Shown: positions 24,901-36,780, counted from the first letter of the stretch. The stretch: 64,000 nucleotides of DNA from Akebia trifoliata (GCA_017979445.1 CM030708.1:31376721-31440720); one strand, 5' to 3'. A program made the numbers and translations. The notes: generated by a model from the sequence alone, not told the origin.

Positions 24901-27900
24901 TCTGCAACTAGAACTTTTGGAAATATTATATTACAAGAAGTAAAGTTTTAGACAAGGAGATACCTTTTATAAACTGTTGAGCTTGAAAACGGTGCAGTGC
25001 TCTGCAGAGGATGAGATCCATGGAGGCATCCCTTACCAAAGCTGGTCGTATTTACAATGACTGCTCTGCTATGGCGACAAAGCTCCGTGCAATGACTTAC
25101 AATGCTGAAGAACAGGTCCGGACACAGAAGAATCAAGCCACATATCTTGTTCAGCTTGCTTCAAGGACTACCTCGAAAGGTCTACACTGCCTTTCCATGA
25201 GGCTCACCATGGATTACTTTGCACTGCAGCCTGAGGAGCGGGAGTTCCCTAACCAACACAAATTGCATGAACCAGATCTCTATCACTATGCTGTCTTCTC
25301 TGACAATATCCTTGCATGTGCAGTGGTTATTAACTCCACCATCTCCTCTTCTACAGTAAGATTCCTCATCTTTGTTGGGCACTTCTTTAGAAAAACTCAA
25401 TTTTGTATTGTCCTTTCTCCTGGCTTTGTGGGCTCAGCTGCAAACTTCAGAGAAAGGAACAAGAGATTGAAGGTTGAAAGGATTGCCACGAACATCCCTC
25501 ACTTTCCATTGCTCTTCGGTTGCTTTCATCTGTTAGCTACACTAAATTCTGATGCTTGATTGACAAGAATCTTTAAATGAATAATACGCCATACATCCGG
25601 TTATAGAATATGTTAACCAACCAACTACTCCAAAATACCGATCTCATTGTGGAGGCAGAGAACTATGAATATAAGAGGGACTTGGGGCTTAACTGGGGTA
25701 TGACACACCTGAAAGTGGAGGAAAATATACACTCAACAGTCCCCTTCACCCATAAGGGTGGAAAGAATTGAACCTGTGACCTATACGAACCTAGCGCTCT
25801 GATACAGATGTTAACCAATTAACTACTTGAAAAGACCGATCTGTTGGAGAGCGGGAGAACTATGAATTTAAGAGGGTCAGGGGACTTAATTGGGATATGA
25901 CACACCCGAGAGTGGAGGAAAATATGCACTCAACAGAATATAAAATCATAAGGACTAAATTTGTTTTCTTTCTTTTACTTTTTAGCAAAAGAGAGGTCAT
26001 TCCTGCTTGTACCCTTTGCAGAAACCAGAGAAAGTTGTCTTCCATGTGGTGGCTGATGCTCTCAACTTCCCGGCAATAAAAATGTGGTTCCTGTTAAACC
26101 CTCCTGGTCAAGCCACAATCCAAGTCCAGAGCATTGACGATTTTGAATGGTTGTCTTCCAACTATGGTTCAACATTGAAGGATCAAGGCTCTCGGGACCC
26201 CAGATACACTTCGCCACTTAACCACCTCCGTTTCTATCTGCCAGAGGTATTCCCTGCACTGAATAAGATTGTACTTCTTGACCATGATGTGGTGGTACAA
26301 AGGGATCTCAGGGGATTGTGGAGAATTGATATGAAGGGGAAAGTAAATGGAGCAGTGGAGACTTGTCGGAAAGGTGACTATTCGTTCCGTCGGATGGATA
26401 TGCTTATTGACTTTTCAGATCCAACCATTGCAAAAAGGTTCGATGTTAAGGCGTGTACATGGGCATTTGGGATGAACTTGTTTGATCTACGAGAGTGGAG
26501 GAGACGGAATTTGACAGCACTTTACCGTAAATACTTGGAATTGGTAAAGGAACTTAAGCCCTTGTATTTATTATATACACGTACTGTATGCACATAAGCT
26601 TAAGCCATAATATTACTTTTATTGCCCATCTAGAACACATTATTATCTATCATAGATCAGGAGACCTCGGTTCTCTTAAAAGGAAAATAATGCTACCCCA
26701 TGTTCAGTTTCATTGCTTCGTTGAAAATGTGTTTTTGTTCTCCCTGGAGTAGGAACAATATTTTCAGGAGCTTCTTGATTGGCTGAAATTAATCTAATCC
26801 TCTGAAAGTCACTCTAACACCTCTTTTTGCTGAAGTTAACACAATTTCTTATTTTTTGTATTGCCATGGATGCGTTTCTTTGCAGTGAATGATTTTCTTT
26901 GTGAGAACTATGCATTTCCTTGTCCCTTTTCTTCTCAAATAGAATCAGCTATTTATTCGGGTTTATGTAATCTCTGCTGTGCAATGGAGTATTCTTGATT
27001 GTTCTTGTAAGGAATCATATTTAAACTTATTTTCCCAATGCAGTACTTGCCTCAGAATGTGAGTAGGGGAAGAAGACACTCCACACACTCTCTCTCTCTC
27101 TCAAAAAAAGGGGGTTCTGTCCTGGCCTCTGCTGTACAATTGAATTATACCTAGGAGGGGCACATTCAGTCTATTGTGTTCATTTAGATGGTCAAAAGCA
27201 TAACCAGTAGTCCAAAAATGGAAGTCTAGGGTGAGGATGACTGATCTGATTATATCAAATTTTGACCAAGAAATCTCCTCGGTAACCCAATATTTGCTTC
27301 AAACCACCGTAGATGTGTGCAACTACTATGTGTACAACAGAGACATGGAAGGGCTTCTTCAAGTCCTCCCATCATGATGTAAATATTCATCTAACCAAAG
27401 TCTCTCTGTGTGAAATTTTTATCACTAAAAAGGACAGAAGAGGAATCCTACACTACTGAATCACCTCCAATATCTTAAGTAATTGTTAACCATATTATTT
27501 TTGTTAGTTACAGAAAATAACTACGGGCTTGCTCGACATATTTTAATCTTTGATACTGACAACCTTTTCATTTCAGTACTTTACAGGTATAAACACATTA
27601 AGTCTTCTACCTTGAATCTCTGTCTCTTGAATCGATAGATAATTTCCCAATATAAATTTGTATATGCGAATTTTCTACTTTCATTGAAATCCATCCACAG
27701 AGATGTTTTCGTGTATTCCTTGCATGTCAATTTATGTGTAATGCTTGGTCAGCACATAGAGTGGATGTGAACAACGAATGCAAGCATGCATGATGATTTC
27801 TTTGCTACCCACTGTAATGATCTATACAGTATTTATATGTGTCTTCAATGTATCTATTTCTGCATGCATGTGCAGATACTAATGCTTGTTTTGTGTCCAT

Positions 27901-28194
27901 GTTTGAGTGGGGATGCAGGGAAGGAAGCACCAATTGTGGAAAGGTGGGAGCTTGCCGTTGGGTCTGGTTACCTTCTACAACCAAACAATGGCTCTGGACC
28001 GGAGATGGCACATCCTTGGTCTTGGCTACGAATTGGGTGTAGCACGGGGAGAGATCGAGCGAGCAGCTGTGATCCACTACGATGGAAATATGAAACCATG
28101 GCTGGAGATCGGGATTGCAAAGTACAAGGGATATTGGAACAGATATATCGAGTACAACCACCCTTATTTGCAACAGTGCAACATCCACGAGTAG
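21932..28194 (+). CDS. GAUT6: Galacturonosyltransferase, GAUT5/GAUT6 type (GT8 family)
   Basis: Nine coding exons: 21932-22046, 22144-22178, 22277-22318, 22419-22533, 22619-22692, 24637-24875, 24998-25355, 26022-26543, 27919-28194 (1776 nt, 591 aa; Arabidopsis GAUT6 is about 589 aa). GAUT proteins are Golgi type II membrane enzymes of pectin synthesis, moving galacturonate from UDP-GalA to homogalacturonan. Residues about 9-30 form the signal anchor. A variable stem follows, then IRAKAYLNFAPPNSNSHLVK, KGLHCLSMRLTMDYF and the GT8 catalytic core. The metal-binding motif is LDHDVVVQRDL, a DHD variant shared with GAUT5/6 in place of DDD. The C-terminus has RAAVIHYDGNMKPWLEIG, with the HxxGxxKPW motif. 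The exon 7 acceptor was placed after ACGGTGCAG because a downstream AG gives a stop. Introns 5 and 7 carry SINE-like and TRIM insertions. Whether it is closer to GAUT5 or GAUT6 is open. Confidence 0.95.
22884..22972 (-). mobile_element. tRNA-like mini-SINE, diverged copy
   Basis: On the minus strand this reads GGGCTTAGACTTAGACCCAT, then AGATCAGTTGGTTTGACACA, TTGCAAAATAACTTTGAGGT and CGTAAGTTCCAAGTCC. It is a diverged copy of the tRNA-like units at 24444 and 39966, with a 6-bp TTAGAC duplication near the 5' end. It lies antisense in GAUT intron 5. Confidence 0.75.
23000..24184. other. GAUT intron 5 interior, unidentified
   Basis: No exon fits the family here: the reading frame passes from the exon ending at 22692 directly to the one at 24637. 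A plus-strand open frame at 23105-23335 matches nothing I know. The stretch 23440-24060 has fairly even base composition and may be an old transposon, but no ends were found. Confidence 0.4.
24185..24636 (+). repeat. Partial tandem duplication in GAUT intron 5, including the splice acceptor region
   Basis: The sequence from AATGGACTTTCTTATG (24185) recurs as AATGGATTTTCATATG (24401), and AAATGCCAAAATTTTAAGAA (24281) recurs at 24560. The duplicated part runs to a pyrimidine-rich end: GTGGTTTAG near 24350 and TTGGTTTTAG at 24627-24636. The second is the true 3' splice site of exon 6. The second copy is longer because a mini-SINE inserted at about 24444. The first copy therefore carries a potential decoy acceptor. 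Confidence 0.75.
24444..24535 (+). mobile_element. tRNA-like mini-SINE in GAUT intron 5
   Basis: It starts GGGCTTAGACCCATAGCTCA and has a box-A-like TAGCTCAGTTGG and a box-B-like GGGTTTAAGTCC about 40 bp later. It ends CAGCTTACCC followed by TTAAAAAAA. It differs from the copy at 39966 by only a few bases over about 85 bp. Target duplications are not clear here. It is not called a tRNA gene because the acceptor stem does not pair properly and the A-tail and flanking duplication of the sister copy show retroposition. Confidence 0.8.
25611..25935 (-). mobile_element. TRIM: terminal-repeat retrotransposon in miniature
   Basis: Two direct repeats of about 128 bp (25611-25738 and 25809-25935) begin TGTTAACC and end CTCAACA, so each has TG..CA ends on either strand. 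They flank only 70 bp. On the minus strand, directly after the first repeat (…TTAACA), comes TCTGTATCAGAGC, close to the TGGTATCAGAGC primer-binding site for initiator tRNA-Met. Directly before the second repeat is the purine-rich GGGTGAAGGGGAC, fitting a polypurine tract. The 5-bp target duplication GAATA lies at 25606-25610 and 25936-25940. There is no coding capacity. It is in GAUT intron 7, antisense to the gene. The two repeats differ at many positions, so the insertion is not recent. Confidence 0.92.
26544..27918 (+). other. GAUT intron 8
   Basis: This 1375-bp intron begins GTAAAGG and ends GGGGATGCAG. It holds a (CT) microsatellite near 27094. No transposon ends or other gene were recognised. 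Confidence 0.7.
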
Positions 28195-29369
28195 TTATAA
28201 TTGGTTGGGAGGTACAAATTAACTCTTCTTCCTCAGTATCGGTTGCTCGATTTTTTAAAATCTTTTTCACAATCCCTTATGTAAATGCAACTATCTTTTT
28301 TTTGCCGGCATAATCTTAGAGCTGAGTCAATTGAAACAAATAATGGATATAGAATAAGAGAAGAGTCCCTGGTGTTTGTAATGCTGATGCTTGAATGTAT
28401 ACACAAATCATACTCAGATATTTCCGTAATACCAAACACATTAATTCTTGTTTTGAATTGGAACAGATTGACCACTTCAAATTAAATTTATAATTCTAGC
28501 TCCAGATGTTTTTGTGATTGATTGATTGTTCTCTTTGAGATGCATGATTATGGTAGAACATCAGTCAAATCCCGATTGGGTTTGATCCCGATGGTACTGA
28601 TTTTTTCTGATTGTCTAAGCAGGTGGTGACGTTCATTGGTTACGTAACGCAATTGATGTCCAGAACATATCCCTGCTCTGTCAACGACCATGTGCAAAAT
28701 ATTTGGTACTTAATTGGGTTAAGGGGGTGATTGGTTGTGGATGTAATTGTAAACCATCATTTTTCGAGGGTACACTTATAACCCAAAAATCTGTTTCTTC
28801 AGGTGTTTGTAATTCGCAAAAGATGGTCACCATTTACACCCAAATAGTTATTTTCTGATCCAAGTTATAGTTGTTAAAGACAGATAAAGCACCTAAACAA
28901 TAAGACAAGTAAGTCTATACAGACCATACAATATGATTTGACCTTCCATTGGTACATATTATTTCTTGTCTGACTTTCATTATCAGAATATGAGGGAAGA
29001 TAATTCTAGGGTATTAGCCAAGTGGGTTTTATGATTGGGTCGGGTCAGAATTGGATTTTTGAAAACAAGGTCCAAATTGAAAATGGGGTTAGATTTAGTC
29101 CAAATAATGTAAACGAAATTTAAGTGAAGCTTGTACAGAACCTACTTCTAGGTATCCGAATCCAGGTTTGGCATTGGATCTGATCCTATACCATATAATA
29201 GGTACCTTTTTAGCACACATGAGTAGGTTTTGAATCCTCCTATTAACGGGCCCCACTTATAGAACCTGATTGGATAAGCCTAACCATAATATCTATCTAT
29301 TGGTGTTTTGATAATTTAAAATTGGAGGGTGTTCGGGTAATTAAAATAAATTTGTCACCATATTAATGC
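28195..29369. other. GAUT 3' flank and intergenic DNA
   Basis: The first few hundred bases should be the GAUT 3' UTR. No coding exon was recognised. The stretch 29020-29290 contains scattered GGGTCGGGTC and GGTACC-type words, like the arms of the word-repeat elements. Confidence 0.5.
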
Positions 29370-29914
29370 AATTAGGGCTGAACTTGATTCCGTTTGGATC
29401 AGTTTGAGTTCAAATTGGAACCGAACTAATATAGATCTGTTCCACTAAATAAAAATTAGAATCGAACCAAATTCCATGGGAATCAACCCAACCCAACCTA
29501 AACCGAATTAAAGTCGATTTGATTCGGTTTGACTTTACGGATTGTCAATATTCCATAAATTGTAAGTAATATTTTTTAATGAAAAAAATATATATAAAAT
29601 TTCATACAATCAATCACAAATCCATTCATAAAAAGTCATTAATTTATTCATAAAAGAATACTAATTTATGTCTTAACTCCTAAAATAATTCATAATAATT
29701 ATTATATATATATATATATTATTGCATAGGGGTTTGATTCTCGATTTGGTTCGGTTCTATACAAGTTTGATCTGAGAATCAAATCAAATTGATCGGCTCT
29801 CCATTTTCGTAACTCAGAATTGAACCGCAACTTGTTCCAAACCGTACCAAACCACCCCAAAGCTATCAGTTTGGTTCGGTTCTCGGTTTGAACTAGACCA
29901 AGTTGCACCCCTAT
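29370..29914. mobile_element. Non-autonomous TIR element with repeated GGTTCGGTTTGA words
   Basis: The left end reads TTAGGGCTGAACTTGATTCC. The reverse complement of the right end reads TAGGGGTGCAACTTGGTC, an imperfect terminal inverted repeat. The arms are built from CGGTTTGGTTCGG-type words and flank an AT-rich centre with a (TA) run near 29705. It is non-coding. A further patch of GATCCGAT-type words follows at 29980-30260. Confidence 0.5.
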
Positions 29915-30334
29915 AATGCATCGTTCGGATCTAGGCCAATTAGATGAAAAGCAGATAGGACCTGGAGTCGATCAAGATCAGACACTTGTCAGATCAGGTT
30001 TTTTATTAGATCCAATCTCAGGATCCAAATCTGATCCGATAACAATCAGATTGGGTCCGGATAAAATCAAATCCGATTTGATATACAAAATAAAGATAAA
30101 TTTCGTACATTTGAACCACATATATAATGTAATTTATATACTTTTTAATATTTTACCAGACAAAGGCCTTATGTATTTGGGACATGTTCGATTCAGAACT
30201 AAATCCAATAGGTTATCAAATCGGATTCTTTACTTGAATCATATTAGGGGTCAGACCCGATCCATTGGCAACCGATAAAACCTTCATTTTCTTGGTGTAC
30301 CACTTAAATTCATTTTAAGTGATAGATGAAATGA

Positions 30335-30340
30335 CACGTG
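30335..30340 (+). promoter_or_regulatory. G-box (CACGTG) upstream of PsbW
   Basis: A perfect CACGTG core within GACACGTGGA lies 217 bp upstream of the PsbW start codon. G-boxes bind bZIP and bHLH factors and are common in light-regulated photosynthesis promoters. Function at this site is inferred from position and sequence only. Confidence 0.45.
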
Positions 30341-30556
30341 GAGGACACTGATTGGTAGTGTGGTGATGAGGATATGAAATGGGAGGCTATCCATTTATTT
30401 TCTATCCATCTTGTGTGGTGCTTGGACAGAGACTTTATAGCCAACAGTATAATTTGTTAAAATTCCACATTTGAAATTAACTAAACTCCCATAGCAAAGC
30501 TTTTGTGCACCATCTCTCTCTTTCTTCCTCCTAAATCCAACATCCAATTTCTTCCA

Positions 30557-31341
30557 ATGGCCACCACAATCACTGCAACCACTGCAACATTGGTCGCACA
30601 TGCCAGTGCCGTGCACAAGGGTTCGATCAAGGTCTCATCCTCCGCCGTTCTTGGTGAGATTTTGGGTCATTTGAAAGTATTATGTGAAAATCTTCATGTT
30701 TTTTTCCCCTTTAATATTAATGTCAACTTGCTAAGTTGGTTAAAGTATATGAGTGTTGATATGACGTCCTTGGATCAAAACCCGCTTTCAACTACTAATT
30801 ACTGACCCATTAAATGATTCAAATCTTACGTGGGATGTAGACGATGCGTCGGTTTTCATGGTTTGTCTTCCTTTTGTAGTTAAAAATTGAATTTTAGCAA
30901 AACAAAGTAAAATTTGGAACTTGTTTAGTTGCACATGTAGAGTAACTTAATATCGATTTCCCATAAAACTAGTAACTTTATTGCAATCATTTACATAACT
31001 GTTTGTCGAATTCAACATGGATTTCAGGATTGCCAGCAATGGAGAAGAGGGGGCGTGTGAAGTGTTCCATGGAGGAGAAGCCATCATCGGCACGTGGAAC
31101 GGGTTCGGTCACGGGCATGGGTGCATCATTGATGGCAGCTGCAACTGCTGCGGTCGTGTCGAACCCAGCCTTGGCACTGGTGGATGAGAGATTGAGCACA
31201 GAAGGAACTGGACTACCCTTTGGGTTGAGCAACAACCTTCTAGGGTGGATTCTGTTTGGTGTCTTTGGTCTCATTTGGGCACTCTACTTTACCTACACTG
31301 CCAGCCTTGAAGAGGATGAGGAGTCTGGGTTGTCACTCTAA
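30557..31341 (+). CDS. PSBW: Photosystem II reaction centre W protein, chloroplast precursor
   Basis: Two exons: 30557-30653 and 31028-31341 (411 nt, 136 aa; Arabidopsis PsbW precursor is about 133 aa). The junction splits a Gly codon (G|GTGAGA ... TTTCAG|GA). PsbW is a small nuclear-encoded thylakoid protein that stabilises PSII dimers and PSII-LHCII supercomplexes. Residues 1 to about 50 are a Ser/Ala/Thr-rich chloroplast transit peptide. A hydrophobic thylakoid-targeting stretch ([15 protein letters not shown]) ends at a likely ALA cleavage site. The mature part, [20 protein letters not shown], then a membrane span ([18 protein letters not shown]) and an acidic tail, [11 protein letters not shown], are almost identical to known PsbW. 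The 374-bp intron holds no recognisable element. Confidence 0.96.
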
Positions 31342-33522
31342 GTGAAAGACCAAAACATATATTGTAGATTGTCATCAAAAGGGGCATTGAGAAGCATCCT
31401 TGTGTTGAATTCCTGAACTTATTACTCAAAACTTCTTCTCCTGTTAATTTTTTTTTTTGGATGTTTTTCTTTGTTTGATTACATTTGATCTATGGTTCAA
31501 AGTTTCATTTCATTCCAAAATGATACAACAAAACATTCCGATATAGAACAAAACATTGTAAATATATCGAATATTTCAGTATATCTTGAAATGTTCCACA
31601 ACACATACTAAATCATGTCAGTACATCAAGAAATTTATTTATTTTATTGAAAATTAACATGTTCAAAATGCTTAAAAACATTCTGGAATGTTTCAATATT
31701 TCGGAATGCTATCCAAAGCATGTCGAAAGCAATATTTCAATACTAAATCAACCATTCACTAGCTTATAAAATTCATTAATTAAATAAAACATTTTACATC
31801 CATATGTATTAAATGTAATGTTTCGGTTTCTATATTTCTTTCAGAATGTTTGAAACAATTCTAATGTTTATCAATATCAAAAATGTGATTTGTTTTTTAA
31901 ATTCTAACTTTCATTTCAAAAGAAAAAACAAATGTTTTTTTTAATTGATGAACAAAACTAAAGTTCAGTAATTTAAGGTGAATGTTTAATTCTGTTTGGG
32001 TTTGGAAAAAGTTCAAAACCAATCAAACGAGAGATTGTAAACCCAGCTGGTTTTATCAGATAGGCATGATTGACTGAGCATACGAAAGATCTCAGAATGA
32101 TCTGCGACAGGCTTCATCGAAAAATATGAACAGAATCATAATCTGATATTAAAAATGCGAATGGGTCTAACAATCATTCATTTTTTCAAATGCAAAGTCC
32201 ACTGCAGGTTTAAAACTTGGCAAACCATACAAAAGCATAAACATAAAGGTAATACAATGCCTAGCGATGGGGAGTCGGACTAATCTCCATCGAGGGAACT
32301 TTGATCATGAAGTTGAAAGAATACAAAACAAGGAGACACCTACCAAACACCAAAGAATTCAGACACTTGTCAAGGGATTTGAGACTATTTTCCTTAAAGA
32401 AGTATTAAGAATCTAATTCACAAGGAATTCTATCCCATTGGTAACAAAGAGAACTAGTTGATTCGATGTAGTGCAGCAGGGAAAGGACCAATCCTCTTAT
32501 ATCCGTGCTTAGGACCAACAATGCAACTCTAATGAGTCCAACTTTGAAGGTACACTCCTTGAAACGTCACATGTAACTTTGTGTTTATTTCAAGGTCCTA
32601 CTCTTCATTAATATTTGGGATACCTCACTAGAGACACGTGTCATCTAATGGAGGGTGGGTTCTATCGAAATTTTAAAGTGGGATGGCCACTTCAAAGTTT
32701 TTTCCAACTCAAATGCCCAAACAGTTGAAGAAACGCACATTTGGCCTGTAACATTTCTTCCAACAATAGGGTACCTAATACTAGACCATAATTTTATTGT
32801 ATTTCCTTCACAGGAAAATCAATTTTATTGAAGGAACAAAAGGCAAGTGGCCACAGAGGCCACATACACAACAACAACAACAACAACAACAACAAAGAAG
32901 AAAAAACAATCTGAAAAAAAGCAAGACAACTAAAACATCATGAGTCACATAAAGTATCCCATTTAAACAAGAAATCTTCGAAAAAAGTTACTCTGAATTC
33001 TTTGTAGATCCTGCTCCAGAAGAAAATTAATACTAGACCAGAATTGGAACTGATTATCCATATTTTGGGCCCATATTATTCAGTGTCAAGAGTTTATAAA
33101 AACCAAAACAATTGAGTTCCATTCTTGATCTGTTTCCTGAGCAGAACCGACCAGTTGACAACCTCCTCCCGATATCAATCAGAACAAGAATCGATTATTC
33201 GGATTCCAAATATAACTATTTTAAATTGTCAAAACTGGAAACCCTTGTATATAGTAGGGTCATGAAGGGCATAGCAAGGCAACATCTCTTATTCTCAAAG
33301 TGACAAAGTCCTCATGCAATAAAAATGTTGACTGTAAAGTGAGAGACATTTGGTAAGCTAAAATCAATTCCATTTTCAACCAAAAGATGCTTATTGTTTA
33401 TATTTGTTCTCATACTTCTTAGTAAGAGATTACCTCAGAGCCTAAACTATTTAAAACCCCAAAAAACAAATTGGATATGTTGCTCCTGCAACACCCATAT
33501 TGGATGTTTTGAAGATGATCCT
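31342..33522. other. Intergenic DNA between PsbW and RPC8
   Basis: No gene was recognised. At 31490-31870 the words ATTCCGAAATGTTTC and GAAACATT recur in both orientations, like the interior of the hAT MITE at 4493-4660. At 32820-32920, minus-strand sequence runs from a (TTG) microsatellite through a TGGCC-rich segment into CAATAAAATTG, which looks like the 3' end of a LINE; this is an inference. The RPC8 3' UTR should lie directly left of 33523. Confidence 0.45.
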
Positions 33523-36500
33523 CTACACCCACCACGAAACGGGACCCAAACCATCGTAATCAATCGATGCCTACAAATAAATGCAAACACGGTTATAGAG
33601 TCCAAGAGAAGAACTTGATTCAACTAAGTACCAAAAAGATATATTTTGAGAAACATTGAACAAATGAAACCCAGAGCAACATAATCATTGGGTCAAAAAA
33701 ATTATTACTTAAATGAGATTTATTAATTAGGAAATTACTGCAATCTTCTTTATTCAGGAGCAGGGTTTCAGATTTGATTTTGGAAGCCAAAGAATCGAGA
33801 AAACTGCTCCTTTGTTGGTATAAATATCTACGGTTCATATGCTTTAAAAAATTGTTCTTAATTTTGCATGTCAAGTAACAAAAAAGACCAAGATACATTC
33901 GCACAGAATACAACATTAGCATCAGCATCAAGGTCTTGACCCAAAATTTGGAGTTGGCTGAACAACACTCAATTTTGTCTAAAGCCATGCATTCTGTTAA
34001 GTGTGTTCATATCTGCTATCACTATGTCACTCCACATGCAAAGAATGAGGTGCAATTTTCTTAAAAGCATCAAATATCTTTATGGCCTATCAACTAAAAA
34101 TTAACAATATAGCTGACACCACTAAACAATTTAGTATAACTTCCCAAGATCAGAACAAAATTGAATGCTGCAGTGGGGGAACAAAAATTTCAAAGAATAA
34201 AAACTCACAGTAATCACCATAGGAGAAAATGGCTTTGCATCTTTTTCTTGCTCAAGTGGGATGGGAGGATATCTTATACTGTGAACACGGAAGCGAATCT
34301 GCAATTGGACCACAAAAAGTTAAACTTATACCCTTGTCTTCTATGGGCATGAAACATCATATTAAGTTCAAATTCTAAAAATCACGCAACCAAAGCACAA
34401 TAACTTGAACCTCCTCTTCATTTTCTATAGTCAGTTCTGCTTCTTGAAACTCCCAGGTCCATTTTCCATCGTCGCCACTGTAGTCCACAATAAGAACATG
34501 TGATATTTTGAACACAAAGATAAGAAGAGAATGTTGTAAACTATCTTGAATTGAATGTTGTTGCAAAATAAGGTAAGCTCTTAAATCAGTACGGGCAAGG
34601 ATTCTTACAACTTGGATGGGTTAGGCAAAAGATGGACTGGCACATAAATGTCTTTAAAGAACCCAAGAGATACTGCCATTACAGAGTCAACACCAGTACG
34701 TAGTAGTAAGTACAGAATGGATCAAATCAAAACTAAGGAAGTTCTCATAATGGCTTCAGATAACATCTTCTTCTTTTCTTTTTTTTTTAAGGGGCTTCAT
34801 ATAACATCTGAATTATCCAAAACAATAGAATATAGATAGACAAGAACATTTCATCTATAACTAAGATGAACGAGTATAGAATGAATGAAATCACAAGTGA
34901 AGATGTTTCCTCAATGACTACATATATCATCTGAATTTTGGGAAATCATAAAACTTATTTTTCATCATCGAGTAAGATGAATCAAATCAACAACAAAAAA
35001 AGAAATGCCTTCATAACTGACCACAAACGTTTGCAGTGTTTGGTTGCCCTACGTCACCCACACTAGTAGTAGTGTGATCTTGAAAGCATCCACAATTCTC
35101 TTATTGTCATTTCCTTCACACTTTAGGCAGCGTATATGGATACTGACACAGACGGTACAGTAAATGGAGAGATGACTTCTCATGTCATAAAATCCAGGAC
35201 ATGGATTTATCTAATATCTTGATACCATGTTCTATTTTTCATCTTTTCTAGTTTTAGTATCATTTTTTTTTGTGAAATGTAATGAAACTTCTATGTTTGC
35301 AAAGTTTTTTCCAGCAAGACTTGTTTTAAAACATTTTGTTGAAGAAGAAATAATTTAGGAGTTAAGAATATTTATAATAGTACCATAGGAAATGAGTGAA
35401 TCACAATGTAGAAGTATCTAGCATCGGCATTAGTATTATATTAAGTGGATACGGGTACACTGGGCATATTAAAGCATCTGTGTATCATATAGTGTAACAT
35501 CCCTAGCAATATAAGTCTACATGTTTAGTGTACCATGGGGGTGGTGATAATGAAGGTTTAGAATCTCGTCTCAAGTGAATGTCTAGGTCAGGAGAAAAAA
35601 CTGAGACCATCCAGACCGAAACATTCTGAGATAATTTGGAACATTCCTAAAACAATGTTTGAAATTTCATCTTCAGGCAACGATCCAGTCAGGAGAAAAA
35701 TTAAAACAATCTCAACCTAAATGTTCCAAAACATTCAGAGATGGTATGTAACTTTAAACAATGGTTATAAGGAGAACATTTGTAATGGATTCATGATCAA
35801 ATTACTGAAGTATAGTACAACATACAACGTAAACCATTTGCATCGGATGTTTCAACCTTTCCAGAAAGAATTTCTCCCACAAACGGACGAAACATAACCA
35901 ACCTAAACATCACCTGCCACAAGATCACAACACCCATGAGTATTTGAACAACCCATATGTGAATACATATTTATTTTGATTACTACTATAAAAAATCTTT
36001 CGATTTTAACATCAAGCTTTGATTGTCATGGAACACATTCTCAACAGAAACTGCAAAATCATGGCAAAAGAGTTATTATCCATTGAAATTTTGCAAAAAT
36101 TTGGGGAGCGGGGGGGGGGGGGGGGGATGTTCATCAAGAAATAGACCATTTAAATAATTTTCTTTCTCATAGACTTTACTGAGTCAAAACCATCACCCTG
36201 GATGATTTTATGAACCATATATCCAACAACTAGAAAGTCTTTTGCAAGACAATTAGGTTTGAAAATGGCTTATCAACCATAAAAATTGTATGTATTAACA
36301 ATATCAAAATGGTTGTATGAAGATTTTAGAAAGGGTGGAGGGGACTGGACATAATCAACATTCCTTTTATTGAATACTAACAAGACCCAGACCAATTTCA
36401 TTATTCACTTCATATCAACAATAGTATAGAAAGATAAGAAGGAAACGAATAGATAAGCCTTAGGGAATAAATAATACCGTATAGGTTGAAGCACCATCTC

Positions 36501-36780
36501 CTGGAAAGATGAATCCACCATCGATAGATTTAATGTCATAGACAGAGATGCAAAGCCCCAAATTTGCAATTATCTTCATCAAAACACTTGTTCACTCATT
36601 AATTAGCAAATAAAATCATGCAAATTACAATAACATGGAGAAAACAAGAGTCTCAAAAATGTCATATACCTTATCCAAGAATAGAGAATCTAGCTCTCCC
36701 TTAATAGCTTCATCAAGAGGAAGGTTAAGGAGATGAGGAGGCAGACGCAAGGTATGCTCAATTAGGCTAAGGAAGAACAT
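33523..36780 (-). CDS. RPC8: DNA-directed RNA polymerase III subunit RPC8 (Rpc25/RPB7-like)
   Basis: Seven coding exons: 36670-36780, 36478-36573, 35826-35913, 34609-34672, 34411-34477, 34209-34298, 33523-33570 (564 nt, 187 aa). All junctions are GT-AG; exon 5 uses a weak GTTCAA donor. The protein is the RPB7-like half of the Pol III stalk, acting in the nucleus in synthesis of tRNA, 5S rRNA and other small RNAs. The N-terminal tip domain is LRLPPHLLNLPLDEAIKGEL, then GLCISVYDIKSIDGGFIFPG. The S1/OB part includes MFRPFVGEILSGKV, LGFFKDIYVP, IRFRVHSIRYPPIPLEQ and AKPFSPMVIT. It ends ASIDYDGLGPVSWWV, without the acidic tail of the Arabidopsis protein (about 205 aa). The loop before KWTWEF is also short. 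Plant nomenclature may call it NRPC7. Confidence 0.92.
36106..36126. repeat. Poly-G tract in RPC8 intron
   Basis: An almost unbroken run of about 18-20 G lies between the exons at 36478-36573 and 35826-35913. On the transcribed (minus) sense it is a C-tract. Its exact length may be affected by sequencing error. Confidence 0.8.

Noticed and set aside
24998..25010. Alternative exon 7 acceptor after TGCTCTGCAG
   Set aside because: It gives a stop codon immediately; the upstream AG after ACGGTG keeps the frame and gives the family sequence SALQRMRSME.
25011..25559. Plus-strand frame read as a free-standing 182-aa protein
   Set aside because: It is GAUT exon 7 (24998-25355) read on through its GTAAGA donor into the intron.
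27786..28313. Overlapping frames on both strands around the last GAUT exon
   Set aside because: Only the frame giving LWKGGSLPLGLVTFY continues GAUT; the others are shadows.
32868..32895. Short direct repeats (ACA)n considered as an array
   Set aside because: Simple microsatellite next to LINE-tail-like sequence; no spacer structure.
35150..35240. Possible second TRIM (CTTGATACCATGTTCT resembles a primer site in reverse)
   Set aside because: No pair of direct repeats or target duplication could be found around it.
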